A stretch of DNA of 64,000 bases from Pegea sp. RAD2-039 (Eukaryota; Chordata; Thaliacea; Salpida; Salpidae): NCBI GenBank assembly GCA_034620365.1, contig JAQGEQ010000186.1:1817223-1881222 (forward strand). The letters run 5' to 3'. Position numbers and translations under genes: made by a program. This document shows, one piece after another, positions 14,174 to 30,753 of this stretch (positions within the stretch are counted from its first letter, which is position 1; each line of letters starts with the position of its first letter). The notes beneath the pieces were generated by a model. That model had not been told where the DNA came from and did not search any database. It saw only the letters and a list, made by a program, of their open reading frames with translations.

Positions 14174-15106
14174 ATGAAACTAAAAATAATTCTGATTCTT
14201 CTACTTATTAGTTGCATTGCAGAAACACAAGAAATCCGTCCAAAGAAATATAAAGTAAGTTTTAAAAAGTCTGTTGTCTTTTTTTTTTGTAAAACTTTTT
14301 CTACTTTTTTGTGTTTTAACGAATATAGCTTTAACCCTTGCTTTTCACAAAAACAAACAATTTATCGGTATCTTTTGAAGGGACTTTGTAAAAGCATCTT
14401 TGGCTAAAAAATTTTTATCGTTTCTTGATTTTGTTATCTATAAATAAACAAAATTTTAATGCAGTCTTTATCATTTTCATTTGGATTGTTTTGTTCTTAG
14501 TTGTGTTTACATATCAGACTTTTTTTAGCTTCACTTGGTACTTTAGTTTAAAATTAAGTTGGCTAAATATATATTCTAAATGAAAACAGCTTTTATGATT
14601 GTTATTCGTAATATGCTTCTGCTATTTTGTAGAAAATACATTTTCAAATTATTCTTTTATTATTTTTTAGGTTTTGTTGGCAAATCATTTTGTTATCAGC
14701 AGTAACTTTTGTTTTTATAGAAAAAATATAAAAATTGTCAATTTTGAAATTTTTTGGAAAAATTATAAAATGTTCAATAGACTTAGATGATCAATTTATC
14801 AATAGATGATCTTAAAATAAATTAGTGTTAATAAATTAAAAAAAAATGGTTAATCAGCTTATTACAGCAAATAGTATTAAAATAGTACAAAAATCCTGCC
14901 TTTGCTTTAAACTATTAATAAGATGGATGTATAATATAAACTTCATGTGATTAATGTGAAGTATTAATGATGTTTTTCAGAGTAAAGTTAACTACAACAA
15001 CCTTATAAGGCTTTTATGGGAGTATCTCGAGATAAGTTTTGGACAAGCAATTGCTCATACTTTGATTAAAGATTTAGAAGCAGTTCATCACAGAAATCTT
15101 ACATGA
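14174..15106 (+). CDS. Small secreted protein, 68 residues, two exons, family unknown
   Basis: Exon 14174-14254 encodes MKLKIILILLLISCIAETQE and a few more residues ending in Pro-Lys-Lys-Tyr-Lys; GTAAGT follows. Exon 14981-15106 follows a TTTTTCAG acceptor and continues in phase 0 to TGA. The first 17 or so residues form a clear signal peptide, so the product should be secreted. The mature part has no cysteine, a dibasic Lys-Lys that could be a processing site, and a helix-like body (NNLIRLLWEYLEI). AATAAA follows 37 bases after the stop. I recognise no family. A peptide hormone, neuropeptide-like or host-defence peptide are possible, but nothing in the sequence decides between them. Consensus splice sites, phase match, signal peptide and poly(A) signal together make it a credible gene, although it is too short and split to stand out as an ORF. 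Confidence 0.7.
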
Positions 15107-15143
15107 ATAACTAACACGTTTTGTAGTTATGTATTTTGTAAAT

Positions 15144-15149
15144 AATAAA
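15144..15149 (+). terminator. Poly(A) signal AATAAA of the small secreted protein gene
   Basis: Canonical hexamer 37 bases after the TGA of the 68-residue secreted protein. Confidence 0.7.
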
Positions 15150-16280
15150 ATTCACCAGTTAAAACAGTTTAGTTGTGTTATTTACAGTAATTGTTTACAA
15201 ATAAAATTTGAATTTTTGTTTTATGCAATTTATTTTGTGTAAAACAAAATTAGCAATAATATCCAGACCATATTTTAGAATATATAGACAAAATAAACTC
15301 ATTTTTCATTTTGCTAACGAAGTTCAATTATTTTATCTTTACTTATCACTTTCCTAATAAATAAAGTAACGTTTAAACGCATATTTTCAAGATTACAGCA
15401 AAATTCAAAAAATGAGGATTTAACACCTAATATGCTAAACCAGATTTGCAGCAAAAGACGATGAAAATACTCTCTCCAACATTTTCTAACTTTTAAGCAT
15501 ATACTTTAGTAATAAAATATTCATAAAGTTAATAAATTATAAATACTTGCAGATAAGTATTTTTCAAAATTTTAATAAAATATTTGAATATAGCGACACG
15601 TTTCATGATTGTATCATTTATCATTTTGAAATAGTAGTAATAAATATTGTAATAAAATAAGTTTTTCATGTAAGTGGCAAGTATTTGTTGATAAAGCTAA
15701 TAATATTAGTAGGATATAAAAGTTAATATTTTTTTATTCATAGGACTTTTTAAAAATAGAGAATCCTAGGATGAGTCAGTTAAAGGTTAATAGTAACTTA
15801 TGCAAACTAAATTCTCTACAATTATACTCTGACTTAAGTAAATTGTCGGTAGTAAAATTTAACCTGAAGTCTTACATTAAAATGACTTTCTATGAGCTTC
15901 TCCAACAAACAAATTTGCTGTTTTTTTAACGATTGAAATCTAAAATTTTGATTAAAATTAGTATGTGAAAAAGATAATTAATATGGGTAAGAAAATGGTC
16001 TGCGAGGTTTTAATGTAGGACATTTTATTCATTGACCATTAGCTGAGTTATAGGTCGTATTGTGAACTTGTTACGATTTACACAAATAACAAAAGTTGAT
16101 TATTATTAAGTATACCAATTAATTGCAGATTAATCACTTGTTTGTGATTAAAGTGATATGTTAAAACAACGTTTTGAAATAATTGCTATAAGTAGTTACT
16201 AATATATATCTACAAAAATTATCAATTTATTGTTAGAATGTTTTATTATTTACAGATTTATTATTGCCCTTTAAACCATT
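15150..16280. other. Intergenic stretch
   Basis: AT-rich; no exon, repeat or RNA gene recognised. It must hold the promoter of the GATD3-like gene, but no TATA box is convincing in this base composition. Confidence 0.5.
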
Positions 16281-18217
16281 ATGTTGTCTCATATAGGATT
16301 AATTGGTAATTTAGTTAAACCTTCATTTGTGAATCGTTTGTTTCATCAACAATCAAATCTTATGGCTCCTAAAGTTGCTGTTGTAAGCATTTAATTCTTT
16401 CTCTAATTGCTAAAATATTGATGAAATTAGAATTTCATTTTACTTATTTTTTGAATTCATAGATCTTATCTGGATGTGGAGTGTATGATGGCAGTGAGGT
16501 TCATGAGACTTCTGCGTGAGTTGATTTGAATATATTTATATCATTCAATTTTATTTAAAAAAGTTCTCAAGTAAGTTAAAGCAAATGCCTTTAAATTAAT
16601 TTAAAACTAATAGTTAAAAAACTACTTGTAGGTTTTTATTTTGTTGAAATAACTTATTTTTAATTAAATTATATTATTTAATTATTTTGATTTGATTTTT
16701 CCTCTCTATAAGCTTAAATGGTTTTAAAATTTACTTGCAAATATATAGCTTTAGCTGATATATTATTAAATTTTGAATTTTATTAATCAGTTTAAGTTTT
16801 GTAGAATTTTATTTCATAAATATATTTTGATCTCTCAGTTTTTCACCAAGAAATAAATCGTAAATCACATTTTTTAGAATGATGCATAAATATTTATTTA
16901 GTTTTTTTTTTCTACTCATATCAAAATTATTTGATACCTTTTACTTATTTTAATCATTTTTTTATTTGACTTTTATTAATTTATCAATTAAATTTCAATT
17001 TTTCCTTCATTTTTACTTAAGCATAATTTTGAAACATTATAATTATAATGATAATTATTTTATAAATTTTAGATGTTTAGTTCACCTTAGCCGGGCAGGA
17101 GCTTCAGTATCTATGTTTGCTCCGGACATACCTCAGATGCATGTGATTAATCACTGTAAAGGTGAAGAAATGGAACCTTCTAGAAATGTGTTGGTTGAAT
17201 CTGCTAGAATAGCCAGAGGAAATATTAGTTCTTTATCTCTGTGAGTTCTTTAATGTTACATTTCAAATTGATTCAAAAAATGTTTTTATCTAAAAAGTAA
17301 ATCAAATCTTTCAAAATATTTTCATTACTGAATCATCTTTTCGAAAATTTCAATTTTATCACTTATAGTTTGTTAAATTTAGATATAAATTTTTGTGTTT
17401 TTAGGCTTGATCCAACTGATTATGATGCTTTAATTTTTCCTGGTGGTTTTGGAGCAGCAAAAAATCTTTCTAGTTGGGCAGTAGATAACATCAATTGCAC
17501 TATAAACCCTGAAGTGGAAAGAGTCGTCAACAGTTTTCAAGCTTCTTGTAAACCTATAGGGTACTTGATTGTTCAAATTATTTGAATAATTGAAACTTTG
17601 ATAATTTTATTATAAAGTGAACGTTTATATTAGATGTAATTTGAATTTAATTTCACTTTTCTTGCAAAGATTGGCATGTATTTCGCCGGTTATTGCAGCT
17701 AAATGTATTCCTGGTGTAGAGGTTACTGTAGGTAAGTCGATTAGTGAGAATGGTAAATGGCCTTACGCAGGAACGACAGAAGCTATTGAACAATGTGGAG
17801 CTAAACATATTGAAAAAGATGTTACTATATCCTTTTTACATTGACACATGTGTTTCTAAACCATTCAGTATTTGGTTTTATTATTTGATTTTTATATTTG
17901 TTATTATCAATTTTAAATTATTCAAATTAGTACTTTTATAAAATTATAGTTTTGTTGAATTTATTGTTTTAATTTTGGACCTAGTATTTTTAAACAGTTA
18001 TTTCCAGATAGTAAATATTGAACTATTTTTAGTCATATTCTCACTAAATATTGATATTTTGTTTCAAGTTGTATTTTCTTAACTCATTTTTCACGAAGTT
18101 CATGTTGATGTCAACAAAAAAGTGGTAACAACACCAGCTTTCATGTGTGAGACCAGTGTCCATCTCATATTTGATGGTATTGGTCAAATGGTCACTAATG
18201 TTCTTAAGCTTATTTAA
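16281..18217 (+). CDS. GATD3: GATD3/ES1-like protein (DJ-1/PfpI, class I glutamine amidotransferase-like), probably mitochondrial
   Basis: Six exons (16281-16382, 16463-16515, 17073-17240, 17405-17560, 17670-17826, 18095-18217) join to 252 residues. The body matches the ES1/GATD3 and bacterial ElbB family throughout: [42 protein letters not shown], a nucleophile-type Cys163 in GLACISP, and [11 protein letters not shown] near the end. ElbB-type proteins have been assigned glyoxalase/deglycase-like activity; the animal proteins are mitochondrial with an unsettled role. The first 27 or so residues are a basic, hydrophobic extension free of acidic residues, fitting a mitochondrial presequence. 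An internal Met28 would give the bacterial-length protein. The last intron is of the rare AT-AC, U12-dependent type and is listed separately. Length agrees with the family. Confidence 0.96.
17827..18094 (+). other. U12-type (minor spliceosome) AT-AC intron in GATD3
   Basis: The intron begins ATATCCTTTT, an exact match to the U12 5' splice-site consensus, and ends TTTTTCAC. Just upstream of the end is TTCTTAAC, the U12 branch-site motif, with its last base 11 bases before the exon: the short spacing typical of this class. Removing it joins Asp-Val-Thr to Glu-Val-His in phase 0 and restores the family sequence; no GT-AG alternative does so. Confidence 0.93.
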
Positions 18218-18270
18218 AATGATTTATCAATTTAGTATTTCGTCAAAATTTATCAAAGTCTATGTTACTA

Positions 18271-18276
18271 AATAAA
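18271..18276 (+). terminator. Poly(A) signal AATAAA of GATD3
   Basis: Hexamer 53 bases after the GATD3 TAA. Confidence 0.65.
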
Positions 18277-19719
18277 ATATCTTCTTATATTACTCGTGTT
18301 TCTGACTCTTCAAATATATTGGAGTCAAGCTATTTGTAGATCGATTGTATCAAATGTTTAATGTAATTTCTGTAATTACTACAATACATGTTACCATTTG
18401 TTGGTAAGACTCACAAAGAAGCTAAATCAACCCAGTTGGTTTTCCATCAAATTTTCGCACTGAACACTAGATTTAAACTACTTCTACAATTACCAAATCA
18501 TTTTCCTTTCTACAAAATAATTTCGAATAGATAGAACAATATTCAAATCTTACAGTTACACTCAACTTCTGACTTTAAATAATATTTTATATTCTAGATC
18601 GTTTGAAAATTTTAATATCAAGTTTATAATAATATAAATGATATTACTTGCTAATGTCGAGTTCTTGATACGTAGATTTATGTGATGATCTCAAATAAAT
18701 TAGTTGTAGGATCCTCACCAGAGTTTTGACTTTAAAGTTTTTTTGCTAGTTTAAAATGTTAAAGATTTGATGTAGAATTAAAATGAGAACTTTATAAGGA
18801 AATTATCAAATTTAAATAGAAGAATTACAAATTGCTTAAAAAGTTAGTTCTCAAATAATGAAGTTATTTATTGACAAATTTTTATTAAATGTTTGTTTAT
18901 CAGCCTTTTTGTTGGTTAGTTGAACAAGATTCGCTCCAAACTTTGACGATCCAAATTAAAAATGCCAAATCTTTGATGTTTCTTCTGATGTAGAATCAGC
19001 TTTTGAAAGTCGATAGCGTATAAAAGTTTACCACTAAAGGTGATGCAGAGTTTAATCAAAAAGTCAAATATAAATCCACCCAAAAGTCGACTTAAATGTT
19101 TCAACATTACATTATTTAATTTACATGATATTCTTACTAAAATAAATTTATATTTACAATTGTTAAAGCTGAATTCTACCTCCTTTTAAATATAAGGTTT
19201 TTGTCTTCAAATGTGATGAAAACTATTTGTGTATAATTGAATTTAATAATTAAGCGAGGCGTCTACCAGGGTACAACAAACACAACTTTATTTAGTGAGT
19301 AAATAACTTCCGTACTACATAACTACTCAAACTATTATTAGTCTCCGCCATTTCTAAACAAAATCATCAACCATCGAAAAGAATTAAAGAAAAGAATTGA
19401 AATTGACAAGTAATGAACCCTAAATACAAGTAGAAATCATTTTGTTTATCTAAAAGTTTGAAATCGAATGATAAAGTTTCGAAGTAAAATAAATATCTCA
19501 TCGTATGAATGATTAGAAGATCTAATCACATAAAATATTTGATAAATATATGAGTTGATTTTAAAAATTGAATATATTACAATGCTATAAACAAATAAAA
19601 ACTAATATAAAAAATAAAAACTTTAGAGTAGAACTTGATTAGCTTGCAACATTTACTATATACACAACTGATGCAAAGTTGAATTTCAAGTTAAATAGTT
19701 TCTATTTGTTTTGACCAAT
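18277..19719. other. Intergenic stretch between convergent GATD3 and DPYS
   Basis: No supported gene. Short ORFs here lack splice-site or family support. It should contain the DPYS 3' UTR on the minus strand. Confidence 0.5.
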
Positions 19720-23527
<3,808 letters not shown>

Positions 23528-25100
23528 GTCATTAAAGCAAAATTTTTATAGGACTTAATTCTAGCTAAAAAGTATACATAAAAATTATCTAAAGCTGAAA
23601 GATAACTGAAATGATATTTGTAATAAGCTATGAAAAGAAAATATCGATAAAGAAGTTATCTTGTTCATTTAGCAAACTTAAAAATACAAAACATAATGTC
23701 AATATGCTTTACTGAATAACTTGACTTTTATATAAACTTATTTGATATAGAAAGAACTAATTTGAAACTAAGTAAATGTAATAACACTAATAAAACGATA
23801 ATTCCTGTTTGAGTTTGGCGCAAAACATTCTTCATCAACTTTGAAGTCTGCTTTCAGCGTCACCAACAACAATCGTGAAAAAAAGTGCGAAGATGGCCGG
23901 ATTGATGTTTTAATTTATTGCAAAATTGGTAATTGAATTAATAAAAAAACATGTGCAAAAATAATAAGCTTTCTTTCAATTATATCTTAAATAATTGGAT
24001 GTGAGCTTTTTTATATTTTGTTTCTTCGTGAATAACTGATCGTCAGAAGAATTATTGGTCAAAATCGAAATATTTTGAAATATATGATTTAGTTACAAAG
24101 AGAACGTTTGTAACTGGCAGGATCTTTTAAAAATCAATTTTTTCCAAAAGCTGCTGTTTATAGATCAGAGTATAAAACTAGATTAAGCTGAAGACAGAAT
24201 GTTTAAAAGTAAGCAGTCTAGCTTATCCTCACGACAAAATAAGTTTTATAAAATGTGTTATCAACAGGACTAAATGACCAACTAGAAAAATGAATTTCAG
24301 CGTAGAGATTTTCTACTCTATATCATTTAAAGTAAGATGGTAGTGTATAATTTGGTAGAAAATCGGGAAAGAACCTTGGACAAGTTATTTTGGGTGAGAT
24401 AAGTTGACAGTCATACTTCTCTATGAGTAATGTCCGCTGAGTGATTCCTACTCTACAGATACACTGCTCCCTAACACAACTTTGTGACATGCAAGTCAAC
24501 AGGTTTGTAAGTTTTCTGTTCGAGTTTACTCCTTGTTTGAAGCAACCACAAAGCAGTGATACTATTTATCCAGAGTTGGGGAAGACACTTTTGGAGGTAG
24601 CGAAGTTATACCCTCCCTACAAAGTGGCAATCAAGCTCACACATTTAATGTTCATTTTAAAATAGTAGTATAAATGAAATGACAAATTTCAACAGCTGCT
24701 AAGTTTTATTTTTCGAACTAAGGATTTACTTTCATCGATCAAAATGAACAACAAAGGCTGGTGGGGATAAAAAAAACCAAAAAGCTATTCTAGTAAAAAC
24801 TCAACTTGTAAACTTAATTTAAATATGTAGCACAAGAGTTTTTAACTGTAAAAAAACTGGTAATTAACCAGAAACATTATATCCAGAGATTGAGATAGGT
24901 AGTATCTATCAGAACTATTTAATATCTGTAAAAAAATCAGTAAATTCATTAAATATCGAATAATCTATGGAACCATGATAACCACTAATCGACCTTAACT
25001 TGTAGGGGTAATGAACTCGTAACAATGCGGCCAACAACCTTAAAAACGAAAATTCGTTTGAAAACAACTATGGACTAGTTGGAGAATACAGCGTGAAGAA
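23528..25100. other. Intergenic stretch with a GC-richer island near 24380-24640
   Basis: Mostly AT-rich. The island includes a 74-codon plus-strand ORF (24441-24665) with no recognisable similarity and no flanking gene structure. It may be an old repeat copy. A minus-strand AATAAA at 24705-24710 fits as the boule poly(A) signal. Confidence 0.45.
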
Positions 25101-26954
25101 CTATTGACTTTTATCGGGAGTTATAGGCGGACTAGACAAATCGTTCTCAGACGACATTATAGTATGATGTGCGTCAGTCATCTCGGGTGGTACAAGAATA
25201 TTTCCATAAGGGGCAAGCGCTGAAGAATCAAAATATTGAGCTGGTTGCGGTAGTCCATATCTGACAGCATTTGCAGTTTGCGCGTACATCGATGGATTAA
25301 TGAACTGCGGTTGCTGTAATTGAGTCACATATGAACCACTTGCCGAGCCGGGCAAGATCATACGAAATGACTGAAATGTTTTGATTAGATTAAGTGGTTA
25401 GAAATTAATGATAAGATTGTTTACTTGTGGTGGCATCGGTGGTCTTGAAATCAAAACACCAGGGTTATGAGCTTGTGCGATGTTAGCACTTGTGCCTGCT
25501 ACAGATATACCTTGTGGTGATGACATCGGTAAAAGGTTGACTTGATCAACATTAGAATGACCAGTAGTTGAAGCAACTAACTGACCACATGAACCAGCCC
25601 CTATCTGTAATTAACAAGTATTTAGAAAGAGTAAGTCATTTAAGAAATCTTCATCTAAATACTGACTGGTGCTTGATTCACTGGCATTTGAACAGCATTG
25701 TAAGGTTGGTTGCCGTATGAAGCAAAAATTGAACCAGGAGCAGCATAGTGAGTGGCTGGTACAGGTTGGTAAGCGGCCACATTTCCATTGTAAGTCATCA
25801 TAGTACCCTGGATAGAAAAAGATGTTTAGTAACCAAATGAGAGGTAACATCAAATACCTGAGCAGCAGCGGCAGGTTGTAACTGGATAGACTGTGGGTTT
25901 TGTGTTTGGGTGAAATACGTAATTCCCGAGTGATTATAAGAAGCATAACCAGCAGGATGAAGTATCCAGTTTGCAGAATTTGAAGAAGTAGGTGCTTCTA
26001 GAAAGATTAAGTTGAAGAATTTGTAAATAATGTTTATTTGAATTTTGTAATTGGGAAATTATCAACCTTTTGCAAAAGGAGGTTGTTGCTTTCGAACTGC
26101 TGGTCCAATATTCAACTTCTTTCCTTGCATGTACATATTCTCATGCTGTAATTTTCATTCAACGTGTTAATTGGTCAGATTTAATTGGTTTCTTTTTACT
26201 AAATATTTGTAAACTTATAAAACTAATCGGTTGAAAATTGATAAATAAATTGGTATAGACCTCATCACGGACTTTCTGTGCGTCCTCCGTTGATTCAAAC
26301 GTTACAAAACCATAGCTGAAAATATACAATCAAATAACTTGATGTAAAAAATGAATTTAAATAAATAAAATAGCTTTAACTGCTAGCTAAGATTACAAAA
26401 AGCTTCTGCTTTACGCTGGATACACTAAAAAGCCTGCTGTATTCAAACTTTCAACAACTTTAAATTGCCTCAACAAACCAACTGACATTTACACGATAGT
26501 TCTATCCTGTCTGTGAATTTAATCTCTTTAAATGGGTCAAGGTAGCTAACTCACCCTTTCGATATGTCTGCTCTATCTCTAATTACTTTAGTATCCTTAA
26601 CTGCACCAAAATTAGAAAAGAACTTATGAAGATCATCCTCTTTGGTCTGAAAATAAGCTCATAAGCTGATTAAATAAATTTGAATACAAATCTCAACATA
26701 ACTTCACTTAGGTTTAAAATCTTATAGTATAAATAGAAACGTTTACTTAAGAATTTGTTACTATATACTGACTTTAAAATCGATGCCACCAACAAAAACT
26801 CGATTAGGAATTTGAGTAGCAAAAGAATCGAAAACGATGGGACTCTGTCCAAATGAAGGCTCTATTGAACTCTGCAAAATATTAAGCATTAAGACAGCTA
26901 ACTTCTAATCAAGTTTTTTCTAAAATTATCAACAATTCCAAAAGTACTAACCAT
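25101..26954 (-). CDS. BOLL: Boule (DAZ-family RNA-binding protein)
   Basis: Boule is a germ-cell translational regulator needed for meiosis in most animals. Nine coding exons join to 352 residues: 26952-26954 (the ATG alone), 26773-26871, 26555-26646, 26261-26315, 26067-26145, 25858-25997, 25667-25807, 25425-25604, 25101-25370. One RRM spans about residues 22-110, with RNP2 VFVGGI and RNP1 KGYGFVTF, followed by the family signature KLNIGPAVRKQQ. After it, AGYASYNHSGITYF corresponds to the DAZ-motif region (one copy, as in boule, not the multiple copies of DAZ). The rest is Gln/Pro/Ala/Ser-rich and low in complexity. The start codon is alone in its exon; the following exon opens in phase 0. 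A 371-bp gap separates the start from the cytochrome c stop on the same strand, so the boule promoter or 5' exon must lie there or overlap cytochrome c. Confidence 0.95.
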
Positions 26955-27325
26955 ATTCAGTAGTCTTTAGTATATTTTCAATTAGTCTTCAATTAAAAAC
27001 ACAAAACGAAAAAAATTTCGAACTTAAAATGAAAATTTTTGAAAACAAATTGCTGAAAATAAATTTCTTGATAAATCTGCTATTTTTGAATTTAATTTTT
27101 TACTTCTGAATAAATACAGACAAAATACATAAAGAGTACTAAAATTAATTTAGTTTTTACAACACACTTATTACCAACAAAAATTCATTATACTTAAAAA
27201 TTAAAACCAAGTAATAATTGACAAATTGCTTAGTGATGGCAGTGTATAAATAACTTGTTGAAAAAGCTGATACAAAATGAACAAATTAACAACCACATAT
27301 CACAAGTGTTAGCAATTAATCTTTC

Positions 27326-27670
27326 TTATTCACTTGAAGCCTTTTTTAAATAAGCGATAAGATCTGCTCTTTCTTGAGCTTTTTTCAGGCCAGCAAATAT
27401 CATTTTGGTACCAGGAATATACTTTTTAGGATTAGTTAGATAAACATCTAAAGTATCTTCATTCCAAATTACACCTTTATCTTTATTAGCAGTGGTGTAC
27501 TCATAATTTGGCACACTGCCGGTTTTTCTGCCAAATAACCCATAAAGTCTAGGGCCAACTTTGTCTTTACCATCTTTAGAACACGTATGACATGTAGCAC
27601 ATTTTCCTTTAAATATTTTTGCCCCTTTATCTAAATCGGGTTCAGAAACCTTTTCTTTTTTCTTTCCCAT
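27326..27670 (-). CDS. CYCS: Cytochrome c, intronless
   Basis: A 114-residue mitochondrial intermembrane-space electron carrier between complexes III and IV, also an apoptosis trigger in many animals. The haem site CATCH, the axial Met in [24 protein letters not shown] and the C-terminal [11 protein letters not shown] are all present. It is about ten residues longer than vertebrate cytochrome c because of a Lys/Glu-rich N-terminus ([14 protein letters not shown]). Just after the haem site it has an extra cysteine (CHTC) where CHTV is usual. The only in-frame upstream ATG candidate is the one chosen. It is a single uninterrupted exon in a region where nearly all other genes are split. Confidence 0.97.
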   Translation of the reverse strand: MGKKKEKVSEPDLDKGAKIFKGKCATCHTCSKDGKDKVGPRLYGLFGRKTGSVPNYEYTTANKDKGVIWNEDTLDVYLTNPKKYIPGTKMIFAGLKKAQERADLIAYLKKASSE

Positions 27671-30530
27671 TTTTGGGAGTTACAATTTAAAATCAAAACT
27701 TGATTATCATGTACAAATAAAAAATTTATTTCTGGAGCTATCAACCAGGTTTTATTTAACCTCAAAATTGGACAAATCTACTTATACTTTCAACAAATGA
27801 TTTATAATTAACATCAAACTAGAAACAAAAAATCAATCCTAGTTACGCTCAAGTTTACATACGAATTTTTATAAAAATTAAAAAAGCTGTTAAAATAGAA
27901 GAATAAATTAAGCTTATTTTCAATTAAATTAATAGTGAAATATAAAACACAAGTAAAATGTAAAATAAAAAACATTACCAGTAAACTCGCAAATAAATCT
28001 AAAATAAATCAGAATATAAAAAAAATCAAACATACAAAAGCTATTTTTATAAAAGTAAAGAAAACTAAGTAACAAACAGGTAACCCTACCATATATTTGA
28101 TGGATTAAGCAGTTGGTCAAGGGTTATGTCTGAAAACTGTAGATAGGTTGTAAGCTCTAACCGAAAAATATTTAATAGTTAAACATGTTTAGAGGATTAA
28201 ATATAATCTGATAGTTGCAAACATGTTTTAATGTTTCAATTAAGTATACCAAATTCAAAACCAATAAATTAAGGTAAACGCATCTAACAGATATGAATAT
28301 CCAAACTATCAAGTACAACAAACTGATAATTTTATAAAATAATTAGTTAAAAATACGCTATTTAAAAATAACGATTAAAAAAACTATAAGCCAATTAAAA
28401 AATAATAAAGTCTTGACATTAAAAGTTTAATTACACTTATAGCGTCAGTTTGATGTTACCAGAAATACTTTGTAAAATAAACAGAAAATTAGCAACAAAA
28501 TTTACTACAAATGAAGCACAAGAAAAAATTGTGACGAAATCATTTTTACTTATAAATCGGTAATATTATTTATAAAATTTAAACTAAATTAACATTGAAT
28601 TTAAGTACCAACCAATTGTATTTCATCAATTTCAACTTTAAATGACCTGGAAAAAGGGCGAAAGAAAAGAGATAGATTGAACAGTTAGACCGAAAGGGTG
28701 TCATCTTCTAATATAAAACTAACTAATGACTTTAACGTTGCATTATGGGAAATAATTTTTTTCAAATTTTTAGACATTAATTTTTATGTTTATTTATACT
28801 ACTTTAATAATCTTTTTTATAACAACAACTCTTATTTTAAATATAAACTTATTATCAATATGAAAAATTATTATTTTATTTTTTTAAAACTAAAGAAAAT
28901 TCACTTTATATTTTCCCTATTTTTCTTAAAAATAGTAAGAAGATAAGAAAATAGTTCCTTATGAAATATCGCAAGATTATGGTTGAACATTTGCATGACC
29001 ATTTATCAACACATAAAATAAAAATTAAATGTGCAAAACCATCAAAATAGTTTTTTGAAGCATGAACACCATCATCTAGCTTTGTGTTTTTTGACAGGGG
29101 AATTGAATAAATTCCAGGCACCATGAATAACGAGGCACAATATTTCCTGAAATAAACTATTTAAAAAAAACTAACAATTCTTGAGGAACTTAGATATACA
29201 CAGTTTGAAATGAGTATGTTCATAACTTATGAATAGAATTATTAACTTATTAACAAAAGTTTCTCTTGGCTTATAGCTATTGACAAAAAAATTGTCCTAG
29301 GTCAAGGTAACAAATCGATACTTTTTAATTAAATATTTTGCTCTCTAGAAGAGACTCCAATAAGCATCACTAACATCACATCTCCTAAGGATTTTTACAA
29401 ATTCTCCCCAAACTATCGCTAATTTTACCACAGGCTTTATTACAACGCATAGTTATTCATTTTAAAAAAATGTCAAAATTACGTGAAACATTAGTATGGA
29501 TAATATTAAGATTAACTCAAACGATTAGAGTAAACATATATAGAGTAGTTAGAAAATCATGGCTATTTTAATTATTAATAGCTTAATTCTTGAGAAAAAT
29601 GTTAAACGAATTATAAGTGAACAAATATTTTAAGACAGCAAAGTTTGGTTCAATTATTTTTATATCAGGATAAAATTCTTGAGCTTTTTCTTGCTTTGAA
29701 ATAAGAAACGCAGCGTTGAAAGAAAACTTTACTGCTTATCTTAATTTTTTTCAAATTAGGAATTTTTATAACATTAAAACTTAGTCACAATACGTAGGCT
29801 TACTATAGCTTTTCTTAGTAGCTTCTTAAAAGAAATATAAACACATGAATATGCAATTTTTTAACTTATAGACAGCTTTATCCCAAATCACAGTGCCATT
29901 TAATTTTTTTTCTTCAGTATCATTATTTTACATGTAACGTTTTGTTCTAAAACAAAAAAAAAATGTTGTAAGATAGTAATGAAAACTTTTTAGGTAAATC
30001 ACCTAACTAGCTCTGTTAACTTATTGTAACGTGTTAATATTGAAAACATTGTAAAATAATTCTATACAAATTTTGTAAGGATGAAAGACTTTTTCCTAAT
30101 AAGCTTGTTACTATATCAAATTTTTATTGTTTGTATTTTTATAGTTGCTTCAAATAAACACATTTTTTCCATCTCTACATTAACCTTGCTTACAATAACT
30201 TAAGTTAACTTATTGTTATATCTTTAATTTTTTTATGTCATTTAGAGTTTGAAATTATATTGGTTATTAAAGTAATATTTGAATTATGATTAATATTTAT
30301 TTACTCATATTCTAATCAAATGCTTTAAAAAGAAACTTGCCTTGAATAGTAAAAATACATTGATTTATTATTTTTTAAATAAACTATTGTACTAACAAAT
30401 TACTTTTTGTTATTATTTTTTAACTTTTGTCTTACTAATGTTTTATTAAGTTTATCAATTTATTTTATTTTTCTCTTATTATTTGACTTTATTCTTATTT
30501 CTGATAAATTTATGTAATATCTATAATAAT
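27671..30530. other. AT-rich intergenic stretch
   Basis: No supported gene. Short ORFs at 27929-28120, 28698-28946 and 28906-29124 are Phe/Tyr/Asn/Lys-rich, as expected from AT-rich random DNA. Confidence 0.5.
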
Positions 30531-30580
30531 TCAGGTACCCTCCTTCGCATTTATTGTAATAAATAAAAATAAATAATAAT
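30531..30580 (+). mobile_element. LINE 3' tail fragment, copy 2
   Basis: CAGGTACCCTCCTTCGCAT followed by a TAAATA-type tail is the same 3' end as that of the LINE at 2638-4032, in the opposite orientation. Only the last 50 or so bases are present, as in an extremely 5'-truncated insertion. It lies about 170 bases upstream of the EDEM2 start codon. Confidence 0.7.
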
Positions 30581-30753
30581 TTATGTAATATTTAAATATT
30601 TGTGACTTAATTATTTTATTTATTCACCCCATATCACTTATAAACTTTATAGTCAATCACTAAACTGATTACTTTTTCTTTCTTAGAATTTCAATATGAT
30701 TTATATCATTTTTATTTGTTAATAATGTTTTATGTGACTCTTGATTATTTATA

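Noticed and set aside
18916-19107. 63-codon minus-strand ORF
   Set aside because: No splice sites, signal peptide or family similarity; an ORF of this length is expected by chance.
24441-24665. 74-codon plus-strand ORF in a GC-richer island
   Set aside because: No similarity, no splice sites and no signal peptide; reported only as an unexplained island.
28698-28946. 82-codon ORF rich in Phe, Tyr, Asn and Lys
   Set aside because: Composition is what random AT-rich DNA encodes; no supporting gene structure.
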